This document shows positions 16,868 to 26,061 of a stretch of DNA of 64,000 bases, piece after piece. The notes beneath the pieces were generated by a model. The model worked only from the letters and a program-made list of their open reading frames with translations. It ran no database searches and was not told where the DNA came from. The position numbers and the translations under genes were made by a program. Within the stretch, counting starts at the first letter, position 1; every line of letters begins with the position of its first letter. The DNA is from Rhodobiaceae bacterium UBA7804 (lineage in GTDB: Bacteria > Pseudomonadota > Alphaproteobacteria > Parvibaculales > Parvibaculaceae). The stretch spans positions 156,635 through 220,634 of the forward strand of contig DLCG01000008.1 in NCBI GenBank assembly GCA_002480495.1, read 5' to 3'.

Positions 16868-18058
16868 TCAGGACTTGCCCTGCCAGGCTTGTTCCCTGAC
16901 AGCGCGTACGCGCATGGCTGCAGCTGCGACCTGCGCCTCGGTCAGAACGTCCCGGTCGATGGCCTTGCGCACCCAGCGCACCACGCGCTGAGGCAAGATG
17001 GGATCGTAGCCGAACAGGTTCTTGATCATGATCAGGTCGTTTCCGGCGGCCAGCGCCCGAATGGTTGCCTCTCTCCGGCTCATGAGATTGCCGATGGCGT
17101 CCATGTCTATGTCATCCGTCACGACCACACCCCGGTATCCGAGCTTGTGACGGAGAAGCCCAGTTACGATAGGCGCAGAGACGGTCGCAGGAAGACCGTC
17201 TGGCGCCAGGCTTTCGAGGCGCAGATGGCCCGTCATCACCATGGCGGGGGGATGCGGAGAGGCCAACAAATCAGCGAATGGCTTCAGTTCTGCCTCGGTC
17301 CAACCGGCCGAAACATCGGCGATGCCATAATGGCTGTCGACTACCGAGCAACCGTGACCTGGAAAATGCTTCGCGGCGCATAGAACGCCGGCGCTGGCGA
17401 AGCCACCGGCAAAGGCCTCGCCATAAGCGGCGATGCGTTCGGGATCGATTCCATATGACCGTTGCGCGCCGCCGATTGCTGGATTGTCTGGATGGTGAAA
17501 ATCCAGCACCGGGCCGAGATTTATGTTGAAGCCAAGTGCCGCAAGTTCCTTTCCCGCAACGGAATAGAGAGCGCGGGCCTTTTCCGGAGACATCGTGTCC
17601 GCGACCTTTTGGGCTGATGGCAGCGGTGTGAAACCGCGGGTTCTGCCAAGCCGCTGAACTACGCCGCCCTCCTGATCAATGGCTATCAACGGCCTGGCAG
17701 GACCCGCGCGAAAGAGGCGCAGCAGGTCCCTCACCTCGTCCATCGTGCCGATATTCTGGGTGACGAAGAAAACGCCGCCGACCTCACCACGACGAATCTG
17801 GCGCGCGAGGAGCCGCGCCGACAGTGACCGGGTATTCGAACCGTAGAAGCCGACGATGAGCAACTCGGCGACCAGCGCGGCGAGTTCGTCGCGGGGCCGA
17901 AAGAGACCAAACCAGGCGGCGGGGTAGCTGAGCATGCCCCGACCAAACCCCAAAACGGCACGCAGCGCGCGCCTGATCTGCCGCATGGTCGTACGACAAT
18001 CCCGGATGATGTGCGCAGCCCTCTCGTGGAGGCGCGCGGCGGCCCCGGCAATGCGCAT
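16868..18058 (-). CDS. NagZ-like GH3 beta-N-acetylhexosaminidase
   Basis: The 396-residue protein is a family 3 glycoside hydrolase of NagZ type. It has the substrate loop IDQEGGVVQR (127-136), the NagZ catalytic dyad motif KHFPGHG (230-236) followed by DSH (241-243), and the nucleophile region VVTDDIDM with Asp315/316. NagZ removes GlcNAc from anhydro-muropeptides during cell-wall recycling. The first 60 residues are unusual: an Arg-rich amphipathic stretch and a hydrophobic patch (residues 42-53) with no cleavable signal, perhaps for membrane attachment. It is the last gene of an operon, 25 bp after the Mur ligase/NRPS fusion, so its role may be specialised and not general recycling. Confidence 0.85.
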   Translation of the reverse strand: MRIAGAAARLHERAAHIIRDCRTTMRQIRRALRAVLGFGRGMLSYPAAWFGLFRPRDELAALVAELLIVGFYGSNTRSLSARLLARQIRRGEVGGVFFVTQNIGTMDEVRDLLRLFRAGPARPLIAIDQEGGVVQRLGRTRGFTPLPSAQKVADTMSPEKARALYSVAGKELAALGFNINLGPVLDFHHPDNPAIGGAQRSYGIDPERIAAYGEAFAGGFASAGVLCAAKHFPGHGCSVVDSHYGIADVSAGWTEAELKPFADLLASPHPPAMVMTGHLRLESLAPDGLPATVSAPIVTGLLRHKLGYRGVVVTDDIDMDAIGNLMSRREATIRALAAGNDLIMIKNLFGYDPILPQRVVRWVRKAIDRDVLTEAQVAAAAMRVRAVREQAWQGKS

Positions 18059-18083
18059 TTTCAGCGTGCTCCGGCTGACAGCA

Positions 18084-21000
18084 TTAACTCAACCGACCGG
18101 AAGAAAGAGGTTCCAGAACCTCTATTCGGCCATCGCCATGACGATCGATGTAACGCCGGATCGTCGCCGCGAGCGCCTCGACATTTTCAGGAAGAAAATA
18201 GCGCCCGTGAGGTCCGGGAATGATCTCCACGGTGTGACCTGCCGGATAGGCCGTTTTAAACAAATGCTCCGGTGAGGCGATCTGCCCATAAGGATTGAGA
18301 TAGCTGCCAGCGCCGAAGAGCAACAGGGTCTTGCCTGGATAGGGAAAGAAGCGGCCTTGCTCCATGAGGATTGTCAAAGCGATTTCCCGGCCCTGACGCA
18401 TCAGTTCCAATCCTGCCTGGCGCATCACAAGGCCCCCCTGGCAGTTGCCTCCCAGAAACAAGGGGCCGGACGGCGCAATGGCAGCAACCTCCTCGGCATA
18501 GAGTTGGCCCAACGCCTTTAGCGTCTCATCGCTGTATTCGACGGCAAGATGACCCGACCGCAGGCCAAAAACCGATACGTCGCCAATCAGACTCTCGCTC
18601 AGTTGCGAAAGTTCATGGCCTCCCTGAAAACACCAAAAGAGCTTTGGAAGCGACGGATCATCGCTCAGGTTCCGCACCATGCCCGCTTTGCCAAGCCGCC
18701 TGCCGGGCCATGTTGCAAGATGGGGATTGATCTTCGCGACCAATCTTTCCGCGAGCCCCGGCGGTAGTGCCGGGTCCAGCGTTTCTCCGCGCGAATCCAC
18801 CATCAGCGCCAGAACTTCGACCGTGTCGAAGCCAGCCTCGAATCCTGCATCGAGTGTCACCCCGAACTCATCCTCAATGGCGAAGAGAAGATTTGCCATC
18901 GCCAGAGAGTCGATACCGGCGTCGCATAGACTGTCTCGTGTGCCGGTGACGATGCCGGCCCCGGCATGCTGGTCAATCAAGGTCAGGAGTCTTGCCTCGG
19001 TGGGGCTTCCAACGGTGCGTGCTTTGGGCGGTTGAGAGAGTTGCGGGGGCAGCGGTAGCGCCTTGCGATCGCGCTTGCCATTTGCATTTCGCGGAATCTG
19101 GGGGACTGGAAGGAAGACCGACGGCACCATATAGGACGGCAGTTGCTTCAGCAGTTGCTCGCGCAGTTGGACCGGATCGGGCGAGGGAGCATCGGGTTTC
19201 ATCGCTACGTGTGCGACCAGACGATCGGGATGATGAGGCGAAGAGAGAAGCGCGACGCACGCATCGGCCACTTCAGGCAAGCTGGACAAGGCGGCTTCAA
19301 CCTCTCCGGGCTCAATGCGGTAACCCTTGAACTTCAACTGACCGTCCATGCGTCCCAGATAGACGAATGTGCCATCCGGCCCGGCCTTCGCGCGGTCTCC
19401 CGTGCGATAAATGCGGATGGTGCCCTGGCCGGGAATGTGGACCAGAGGAAAGTTCTGCTCGGTCAGCGCCGGGAGGCCGCGATACCCCTTCGCAAGGCCC
19501 GGCCCGAAGAGACAGAGTTCACCCTCCTGCCCCGGCGCCACGACCTGCAAATTCTCGTCAATCAGGCAGGCTCCCATGTTGTCGATCGGCCGTCCGATGG
19601 TGACGGACTTTCCCGGCTCGCAGACGGCGAAGAGCGCCTCCACAGTTGCTTCCGTCGGACCATAGGCATTGATGAAGCATCGGCCGTTTCCCCATCGGTC
19701 AACCAATGCAGGGGGGCATGCTTCGCCAGCGACAATCACATGGGTGAGGTGCGGATGCTCGCCGGGCGGCACAATCGCCAGAGCAGAGGGAGTGAGAGAA
19801 AGATGCGTCAGCCGCGCCTGCGCAATGAAGCGCCCAACAGGCGGACCGGGAATTGCCTGCAGGTCCGTCGGGTAGACAAGGCAAGCGCCCGCAGCGAGCG
19901 TCATCGCCATGTCACCTACCGAGACATCGAAGCCGAAACCACTGATTTGCGAGACGCGCGCGTTGCGCGTGATCTGAAAGTGCCGGGACGCCGCCAGCGC
20001 GTAATTGGCGAGAGCGCCTCGCGAGATTTCCACCGCCTTCGGCTCTCCGGTCGTTCCCGAGGTGAAGATCATGTAGGCCAGCGCGCCGGCCGCCGCTTCC
20101 CTTGGCTGCCAATCGATGGCGGATCTCCCAACATGTTCCGGCAGCCTGCCGCAATTGACGAAGGTCAGCCCCGCATCCGGCAATGCAGAACTGGCCGCAT
20201 TGACGATGACGGTTCTTATGCCCGCATTCTCCGCCATGTCGCTCAACCTCTTCTCCGGCAAGAGAGGATCGAGCGGTACGTAGATGCCGCCGAGCTGGAG
20301 AATTGCAAGGAAGGCGGTTACGCGGTCAACCGTCCGGCCCAGGCAAACGCCGATAGCGTCACCTGCCCCGGCACCGGCTTCGGCGAGAGCAACAGCAAGA
20401 TCGTCGACCCGGAGGACAAGTTCGGCATAGCTGAGACTGCGGTGTCCCATTTCAACAGCACGTGCTTCGGGGTGCCGGGCGGCGTGCGCGGCGACAAGGG
20501 TCAGCAAATCGGCGGGCAAAGGCCGCCTCTCTCCGACCAGTACGTTCGGCGAAGGCGTGGCTAAGTCTGGCGGTAACAACGCATCGGCGAGCCGTCGGGC
20601 AATAGGGGCACCGCCCCCTCCTCCCGCCATCACGACCAGCGTGTCGTCTTCCCGCAAGTAGCCATTCAGACACTTCAATAGGTCCGCATGGTCCGCGACA
20701 TGCCGGCAAGGAAGCCCCACAGACCGGCAGGCGGCAGCGAGCGCGGCGTTTCCATCAAGCTCCCGCCTCGCTTCGCCAAGCGCCGCTACCGGAAGAATGA
20801 AACTCATGTCCGCCGCGCCGAGCGCCTGCGCGAAAGGCAGCGCCATAGGCGCGACCCTGCTGTGGAGCTGAGGCTCCAGGACCGCAATCAATCGTCCCCT
20901 GGCCGTGTCCCGAAGGGCTGCAAGCGAAGCCGCGACTTCGAATGGATGATGGGCGAAGTCGTCGAAGATGCGCCACGGGCCTTCCGTTGGAATTCGCTGC

Positions 21001-21938
21001 AGCCGCCGGGCAATCCCGCGGAAACCGGCCAGCGCCCCGGCCGCAGCATCGAACGCGACGCCAAGAGTGAGCGCCATCCCAAGGGCCGCCAGCGCATTGA
21101 GGATATTGTGCCTTCCCGGAACGGCCAGAGACAGTGATCCGAGTTCCTCGCCGTGCAGGAAGACTGTCACCCCGCCATTCATGTTGGGAATGGCCCGCAA
21201 CAGGTTCTCTTCGTTCAAGCCATAAGTGATTACCGCGCAACTTGCTTCGCTCAGGATCGAGACGACACGAGGATCGTCCCCGCAAACCACCGCGCGGCCA
21301 TCTCGCGGCAGCCGCGCAAGGAAGGACGCAAAGGCACTTTGGAGCCCGCGCTCTCCGCAATAGTGATCGGCGTGGTCGTCTCCAAGATTGGTGAGAATGG
21401 CATGAGAGGGCTGCCAGTGATGCAGCGCGCCATGGGCCTCGCAGGCTTCCATTACAAACGGTGCTTCCGGTGCGCCCATTCGCGCGGGGGCGATGTCTGG
21501 CGCGACAAAGGACGCCCCCAGCATGTAGCCGAAATCTCCGGCGCCTGCGGCACGCAGGATATGGACAAGCATCGCCGTTGTGGTCGACTTGCCGTGGCTT
21601 CCCGCCACACAAATATTCGGGCGGCCCGTAGTCAGCCGGGCAAGAACCTGAGCGCGTGTCTCGACCGGAATTCCTTCGCGTCGCGCGGCGAGCCGCTCCA
21701 CATGGGTTTCCGGAATAGCCGGACTCACCACGACACAATCGGCGCGCTTCACACGTGCAGGAGCGGTTCCCGGGAATGCCTCGACCCCTTGAGCCTGCAA
21801 CATGGCGAGACGTTCGGGTGGACAGAGATTGTCGCTACCTGTGACGGGATGCCCAGCCTGCCTGAGCAGGAGCGCCAGTGGCAGCATACCGCTTCCGCCG
21901 ACACCTATCAGATGCAGATGTGCCGGTTCAGACGTCAC
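18084..21938 (-). CDS. Mur ligase-NRPS fusion (MurC/Mpl-like, A, T, Cys-thioesterase)
   Basis: This 1284-residue protein joins two normally separate systems. Residues 1-460 are a full Mur ligase: UDP-sugar motif GVGGSGM (12-18), ATP loop GSHGKSTTT (113-121), Glu164 region, TNLGDDHADHY (183-193), GRHNILNALAA, and DDFAHHP (326-332). The order resembles MurC, while DDFAHHP and DHAD recall Mpl. Residues 475-965 are an adenylation domain with A3 TSGTTGEPK (626-634), Asp671 for the amino group, A5 NAYGPTEA, A7 YRTGD, A8 and the A10 Lys955. A carrier domain has Ser1011 in GIDSLA. An alpha/beta thioesterase has GNCQG with Cys1166 instead of Ser, and His1244. There is no condensation domain. The GTG start at 21938 follows AAGGGGGA and overlaps the upstream stop by 11 nt. 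The product is unknown. Confidence 0.88.
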   Translation of the reverse strand: MTSEPAHLHLIGVGGSGMLPLALLLRQAGHPVTGSDNLCPPERLAMLQAQGVEAFPGTAPARVKRADCVVVSPAIPETHVERLAARREGIPVETRAQVLARLTTGRPNICVAGSHGKSTTTAMLVHILRAAGAGDFGYMLGASFVAPDIAPARMGAPEAPFVMEACEAHGALHHWQPSHAILTNLGDDHADHYCGERGLQSAFASFLARLPRDGRAVVCGDDPRVVSILSEASCAVITYGLNEENLLRAIPNMNGGVTVFLHGEELGSLSLAVPGRHNILNALAALGMALTLGVAFDAAAGALAGFRGIARRLQRIPTEGPWRIFDDFAHHPFEVAASLAALRDTARGRLIAVLEPQLHSRVAPMALPFAQALGAADMSFILPVAALGEARRELDGNAALAAACRSVGLPCRHVADHADLLKCLNGYLREDDTLVVMAGGGGGAPIARRLADALLPPDLATPSPNVLVGERRPLPADLLTLVAAHAARHPEARAVEMGHRSLSYAELVLRVDDLAVALAEAGAGAGDAIGVCLGRTVDRVTAFLAILQLGGIYVPLDPLLPEKRLSDMAENAGIRTVIVNAASSALPDAGLTFVNCGRLPEHVGRSAIDWQPREAAAGALAYMIFTSGTTGEPKAVEISRGALANYALAASRHFQITRNARVSQISGFGFDVSVGDMAMTLAAGACLVYPTDLQAIPGPPVGRFIAQARLTHLSLTPSALAIVPPGEHPHLTHVIVAGEACPPALVDRWGNGRCFINAYGPTEATVEALFAVCEPGKSVTIGRPIDNMGACLIDENLQVVAPGQEGELCLFGPGLAKGYRGLPALTEQNFPLVHIPGQGTIRIYRTGDRAKAGPDGTFVYLGRMDGQLKFKGYRIEPGEVEAALSSLPEVADACVALLSSPHHPDRLVAHVAMKPDAPSPDPVQLREQLLKQLPSYMVPSVFLPVPQIPRNANGKRDRKALPLPPQLSQPPKARTVGSPTEARLLTLIDQHAGAGIVTGTRDSLCDAGIDSLAMANLLFAIEDEFGVTLDAGFEAGFDTVEVLALMVDSRGETLDPALPPGLAERLVAKINPHLATWPGRRLGKAGMVRNLSDDPSLPKLFWCFQGGHELSQLSESLIGDVSVFGLRSGHLAVEYSDETLKALGQLYAEEVAAIAPSGPLFLGGNCQGGLVMRQAGLELMRQGREIALTILMEQGRFFPYPGKTLLLFGAGSYLNPYGQIASPEHLFKTAYPAGHTVEIIPGPHGRYFLPENVEALAATIRRYIDRHGDGRIEVLEPLSSGRLS

Positions 21939-22491
21939 CAAGATCCCCCTTGAGTGCGTATTCACCGATCTTTCCCAATTCGGTGAATATTCGGGCGCGC
22001 CCCTTCGCAGTTCGCCACCAGTTTTCAGCGGAGAGGTCGCCGGGATCATTCGGGGGCTGAGCAATCAGCCGAACATCATCCGGAACATGTTTGCGAAGTG
22101 TCATGATCGCGCGGCGCATATGAAAGGGTTTAGCGCAGACAGCGAGAGCCCGCACGTTTTCCCAACCCAGTTCGGAGCTAATCAGAGCCGCTCCAAATTC
22201 CGCGTTCTCTGCCGTATTGCGCGCAGTTTTCTCAATCAGGAGGGCATCTTCCGGGATGCCCGATGCGAGGGCGTGATCGCGGTATAAACTCCATTCCGGC
22301 GATCCATCGACGGCGATACCTGCGCCCGAAATCAATACTCTTTTGGTGAGCCCGGATTTGTAGAGCGAAATGGCCGGATGGATACTGCTGATTGTCGGGC
22401 TGCAAAGGACAAAAGCCAGATCCACCCTCTCCGGCTCGGACTTCCTGAACAGGAATTCACTGATTGCCGCACGACTGTCGTAGATGTCCAT
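21928..22491 (-). CDS. DUF218 (YdcF/ElyC/SanA-like) protein
   Basis: The 187-residue protein matches the DUF218 fold. An N-terminal strand VDLAFVLCSPT is followed by A-I-S-L-Y-K-S-G and VLISGAG, the conserved Glu/Asn motif EKTARNTAENA, then AVCAKPFHMRRA. No signal peptide or membrane helix is seen, unlike E. coli ElyC or SanA, so it resembles soluble YdcF. Family members are tied to envelope and peptidoglycan homeostasis, and YdcF binds SAM. It is the first gene of the operon with the Mur ligase/NRPS fusion and overlaps it by 11 nt. Confidence 0.82.
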   Translation of the reverse strand: MDIYDSRAAISEFLFRKSEPERVDLAFVLCSPTISSIHPAISLYKSGLTKRVLISGAGIAVDGSPEWSLYRDHALASGIPEDALLIEKTARNTAENAEFGAALISSELGWENVRALAVCAKPFHMRRAIMTLRKHVPDDVRLIAQPPNDPGDLSAENWWRTAKGRARIFTELGKIGEYALKGDLGDV

Positions 22492-22569
22492 GCGCTACCT
22501 ATCCGAATCCGCCCAAACCTTTCCGGAGTGGACCTTAGTGGACGATCCGGCTCGGGCAATGCGCTCGTG

Positions 22570-22589
22570 CGGCAGCAGAAGAGCTGCCG
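22570..22589 (-). terminator. Hairpin after guaA
   Basis: CGGCAGC (22570-22576) and GCTGCCG (22583-22589) form a 7-bp stem with a 6-nt loop shortly after the guaA stop. No U-run follows, so termination would be weak and read-through into the DUF218 operon is possible. Confidence 0.3.
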
Positions 22590-22598
22590 GATGCGGTC

Positions 22599-24149
<1,551 letters not shown>

Positions 24150-24156
24150 GTTCCGT

Positions 24157-24663
24157 CTACGGATTGGGATTGACTGGAGGTGTTGTACGGACACCCGCTT
24201 CTCCGAACGCGCGTTCGATGTCGCGGGTCTCTGTGCAGGCAGGACAAGTGAGGCGGAGCTTGTCGAGAAGCAGCCGTGCCGCCTCCTTGTCTCCCGCCTC
24301 GATGTTCAGCCGCGCGAGACCGCTCAACGCCGAGGGAAAGATGGGGTCGATCGACAATGCGATGACATAATATTTGCGTGCGAGCTTCGGATTGCCGCTC
24401 GCCCCCTGGACTGCACCGAGTTCGGCATAGGCCCGGGCATTGGCGGGGTTGGAGACAATAGCTTCCTCCAGAAGCCGCCGGGCATCCGCGAGACGCCCCG
24501 CCTTCGCGGCCGTCACTCCCTTTTCGGTCAGGCTAAGCGAAGCACGCTCGGACCGGGCATCCACCGCGTGGGCGGAGGACAAGGGCAGAAGCGCCGCCGC
24601 AACAAGGAGCCAGAGAGGCATAAGGGCGAAACGCGAGAAATTTCGGGAAAATACGGCCGCCAT
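24157..24663 (-). CDS. Exported TPR protein
   Basis: The 168-residue protein has a signal peptide (MAAVFSRNFSRFALMPL to the SSAHAV cleavage site near residue 33). About three TPR units follow, including GVTAAKAGRLADARRLLEEA and GAVQGASGNPKLARKYY. A late C-P-A-C pair may form a disulfide. The frame is open further upstream, but that region overlaps rsmB and is not protein-like, so I start at 24663. It ends 8 bp before guaA. It resembles the TPR protein at 7645-8178 in size and export, but not closely in sequence. Confidence 0.72.
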   Translation of the reverse strand: MAAVFSRNFSRFALMPLWLLVAAALLPLSSAHAVDARSERASLSLTEKGVTAAKAGRLADARRLLEEAIVSNPANARAYAELGAVQGASGNPKLARKYYVIALSIDPIFPSALSGLARLNIEAGDKEAARLLLDKLRLTCPACTETRDIERAFGEAGVRTTPPVNPNP

Positions 24664-24740
24664 AGATCCTGGCCCGTCGAAGGAAACTATCCCGATAGAC
24701 CATCCTTCCCTTACCCCGTCAAGCCCGATACCGCAGCGCA

Positions 24741-26033
24741 TCATTTGCCGCCTTTCCGCCGGAGAATGGCGACGAAAAACCCGTCGGTCCCCGAGGAGGC
24801 GGGCGCGAGACGAAGGCTCGGCCCCGGCGGCGCCGGAGGCGGCAGGATGGCTTCCGGCCAGGCCGCGGCCCAGGAAAGGGGCTCGAAATCCTGATGCCTC
24901 TCGAGGAAAAATTCGACCTGCCTTTCGTTTTCGCAAGGGAGTAGCGAGCAGGTGACATAGACGATTCTGCCTCCGGGACGGACAAGACCGGCGGCGCGGG
25001 CGAGCACTTCTTCTTGCGCGGCCCGATAACCTTCAAGCGTGTCCGGGCCGAGACGCCACCTTGCATCGGGGCTTCGCCGCCAGGCACCGGTACCGCTGCA
25101 GGGTGCGTCGACCAGCACACAATCCGCGCGGCCGGCGAGGCCCGCGAGATCGGAATCAGCGGCACCCGGATGCCAGGGACCCAGCACGGCCGTCTGGAGA
25201 TTGCGTATGCCCGCGCGCTGCGCGCGCGGCTCCAGCGGTGCGAGGCGGCGGCTATCCGTATCGCAGGCGTAGATTTGCCCCTTGTTCTCCATCATCGCTG
25301 CGAGGGCGAGCGACTTGCCGCCTCCACCCGCGCAAAGATCGACCACCTGTTCGCCGGGCTTTACCCCCGTGAGCAGGCAGGCAATCTGCGAACCCTCGTC
25401 CTGAATTTCGATGGCGCCTTCGCGATAGAGCGCGAGGCCCGGCAGATTGCCGCGCGTGGTCAGACGCAAGCCCCAGGGAGACCAGGGGCAAGGTTCGGCG
25501 AGGAGCCCCGCCTCTTCCAGCGCGACACGGGCCGCTTCGCGATCCGTCTTCAGCGTATTGACGCGAAGATCCGTCGGGGCACGCTCCATGAGCGCCGCCA
25601 TTTCACGCTCAAGCTCGCTGCCAAAAGCGGCCTCGAACTCCGAGTGAAGCCATTCTGGATAGTTGAGCCTGATCCAGGGTGCCGCATCCGCGCCGGGCAG
25701 CGCGGCAGCATCAAGCGCATTCCGCTCATCTTCCGAGAGGGGCGCTGGCGCATGGCGCGAACCATCGGCGAGCGCGGCGATATCCTCCCCGTTCACGAGC
25801 GCAAGTGCTGCGAAGGCAAGAAGACGCGCATCTTCATGACCTGTCGCCGCGGAAAGTTCCGCCCGCCGGCGAAGCACCGTGTAGACGAGTTCGGAAATCG
25901 CGGCACGATCCTTCGAGCCCGCATAGCGGTTCGACCGCGACCAGTTCTCCACGATACGGTCTGCCGGACGGCCGCTCAGAAAGATGTCTTCGAGAATTTC
26001 GATGGCCGATTGCAGACGTGCGCCGGGTGTCAT
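24741..26033 (-). CDS. rsmB: RsmB/NOP-family rRNA (cytosine-C5) methyltransferase
   Basis: The enzyme methylates cytosine in rRNA (C967 of 16S in E. coli RsmB). The 430-residue protein has an N-terminal NusB-like helical domain, then a Rossmann methyltransferase with the SAM motif VVDLCAGGGGKSLALA, motif IV VDAPCSGTGAWRRSPD containing one conserved Cys, and motif VI VTCSLLPCEN containing the catalytic Cys. The name rsmB is by family resemblance. Another RsmB-like m5C target cannot be excluded. Confidence 0.88.
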   Translation of the reverse strand: MTPGARLQSAIEILEDIFLSGRPADRIVENWSRSNRYAGSKDRAAISELVYTVLRRRAELSAATGHEDARLLAFAALALVNGEDIAALADGSRHAPAPLSEDERNALDAAALPGADAAPWIRLNYPEWLHSEFEAAFGSELEREMAALMERAPTDLRVNTLKTDREAARVALEEAGLLAEPCPWSPWGLRLTTRGNLPGLALYREGAIEIQDEGSQIACLLTGVKPGEQVVDLCAGGGGKSLALAAMMENKGQIYACDTDSRRLAPLEPRAQRAGIRNLQTAVLGPWHPGAADSDLAGLAGRADCVLVDAPCSGTGAWRRSPDARWRLGPDTLEGYRAAQEEVLARAAGLVRPGGRIVYVTCSLLPCENERQVEFFLERHQDFEPLSWAAAWPEAILPPPAPPGPSLRLAPASSGTDGFFVAILRRKGGK

Positions 26034-26061
26034 TTCACGTCACCCGATGCCGGGCCGGCAG

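Noticed and set aside
18084..21938. Possibility that the Mur ligase/NRPS fusion is an assembly or frame artefact
   Set aside because: The frame is continuous with a normal linker between residues 460 and 475, both halves keep intact motifs, and codon use is even across the joint. Confirmation by a second genome would still help.
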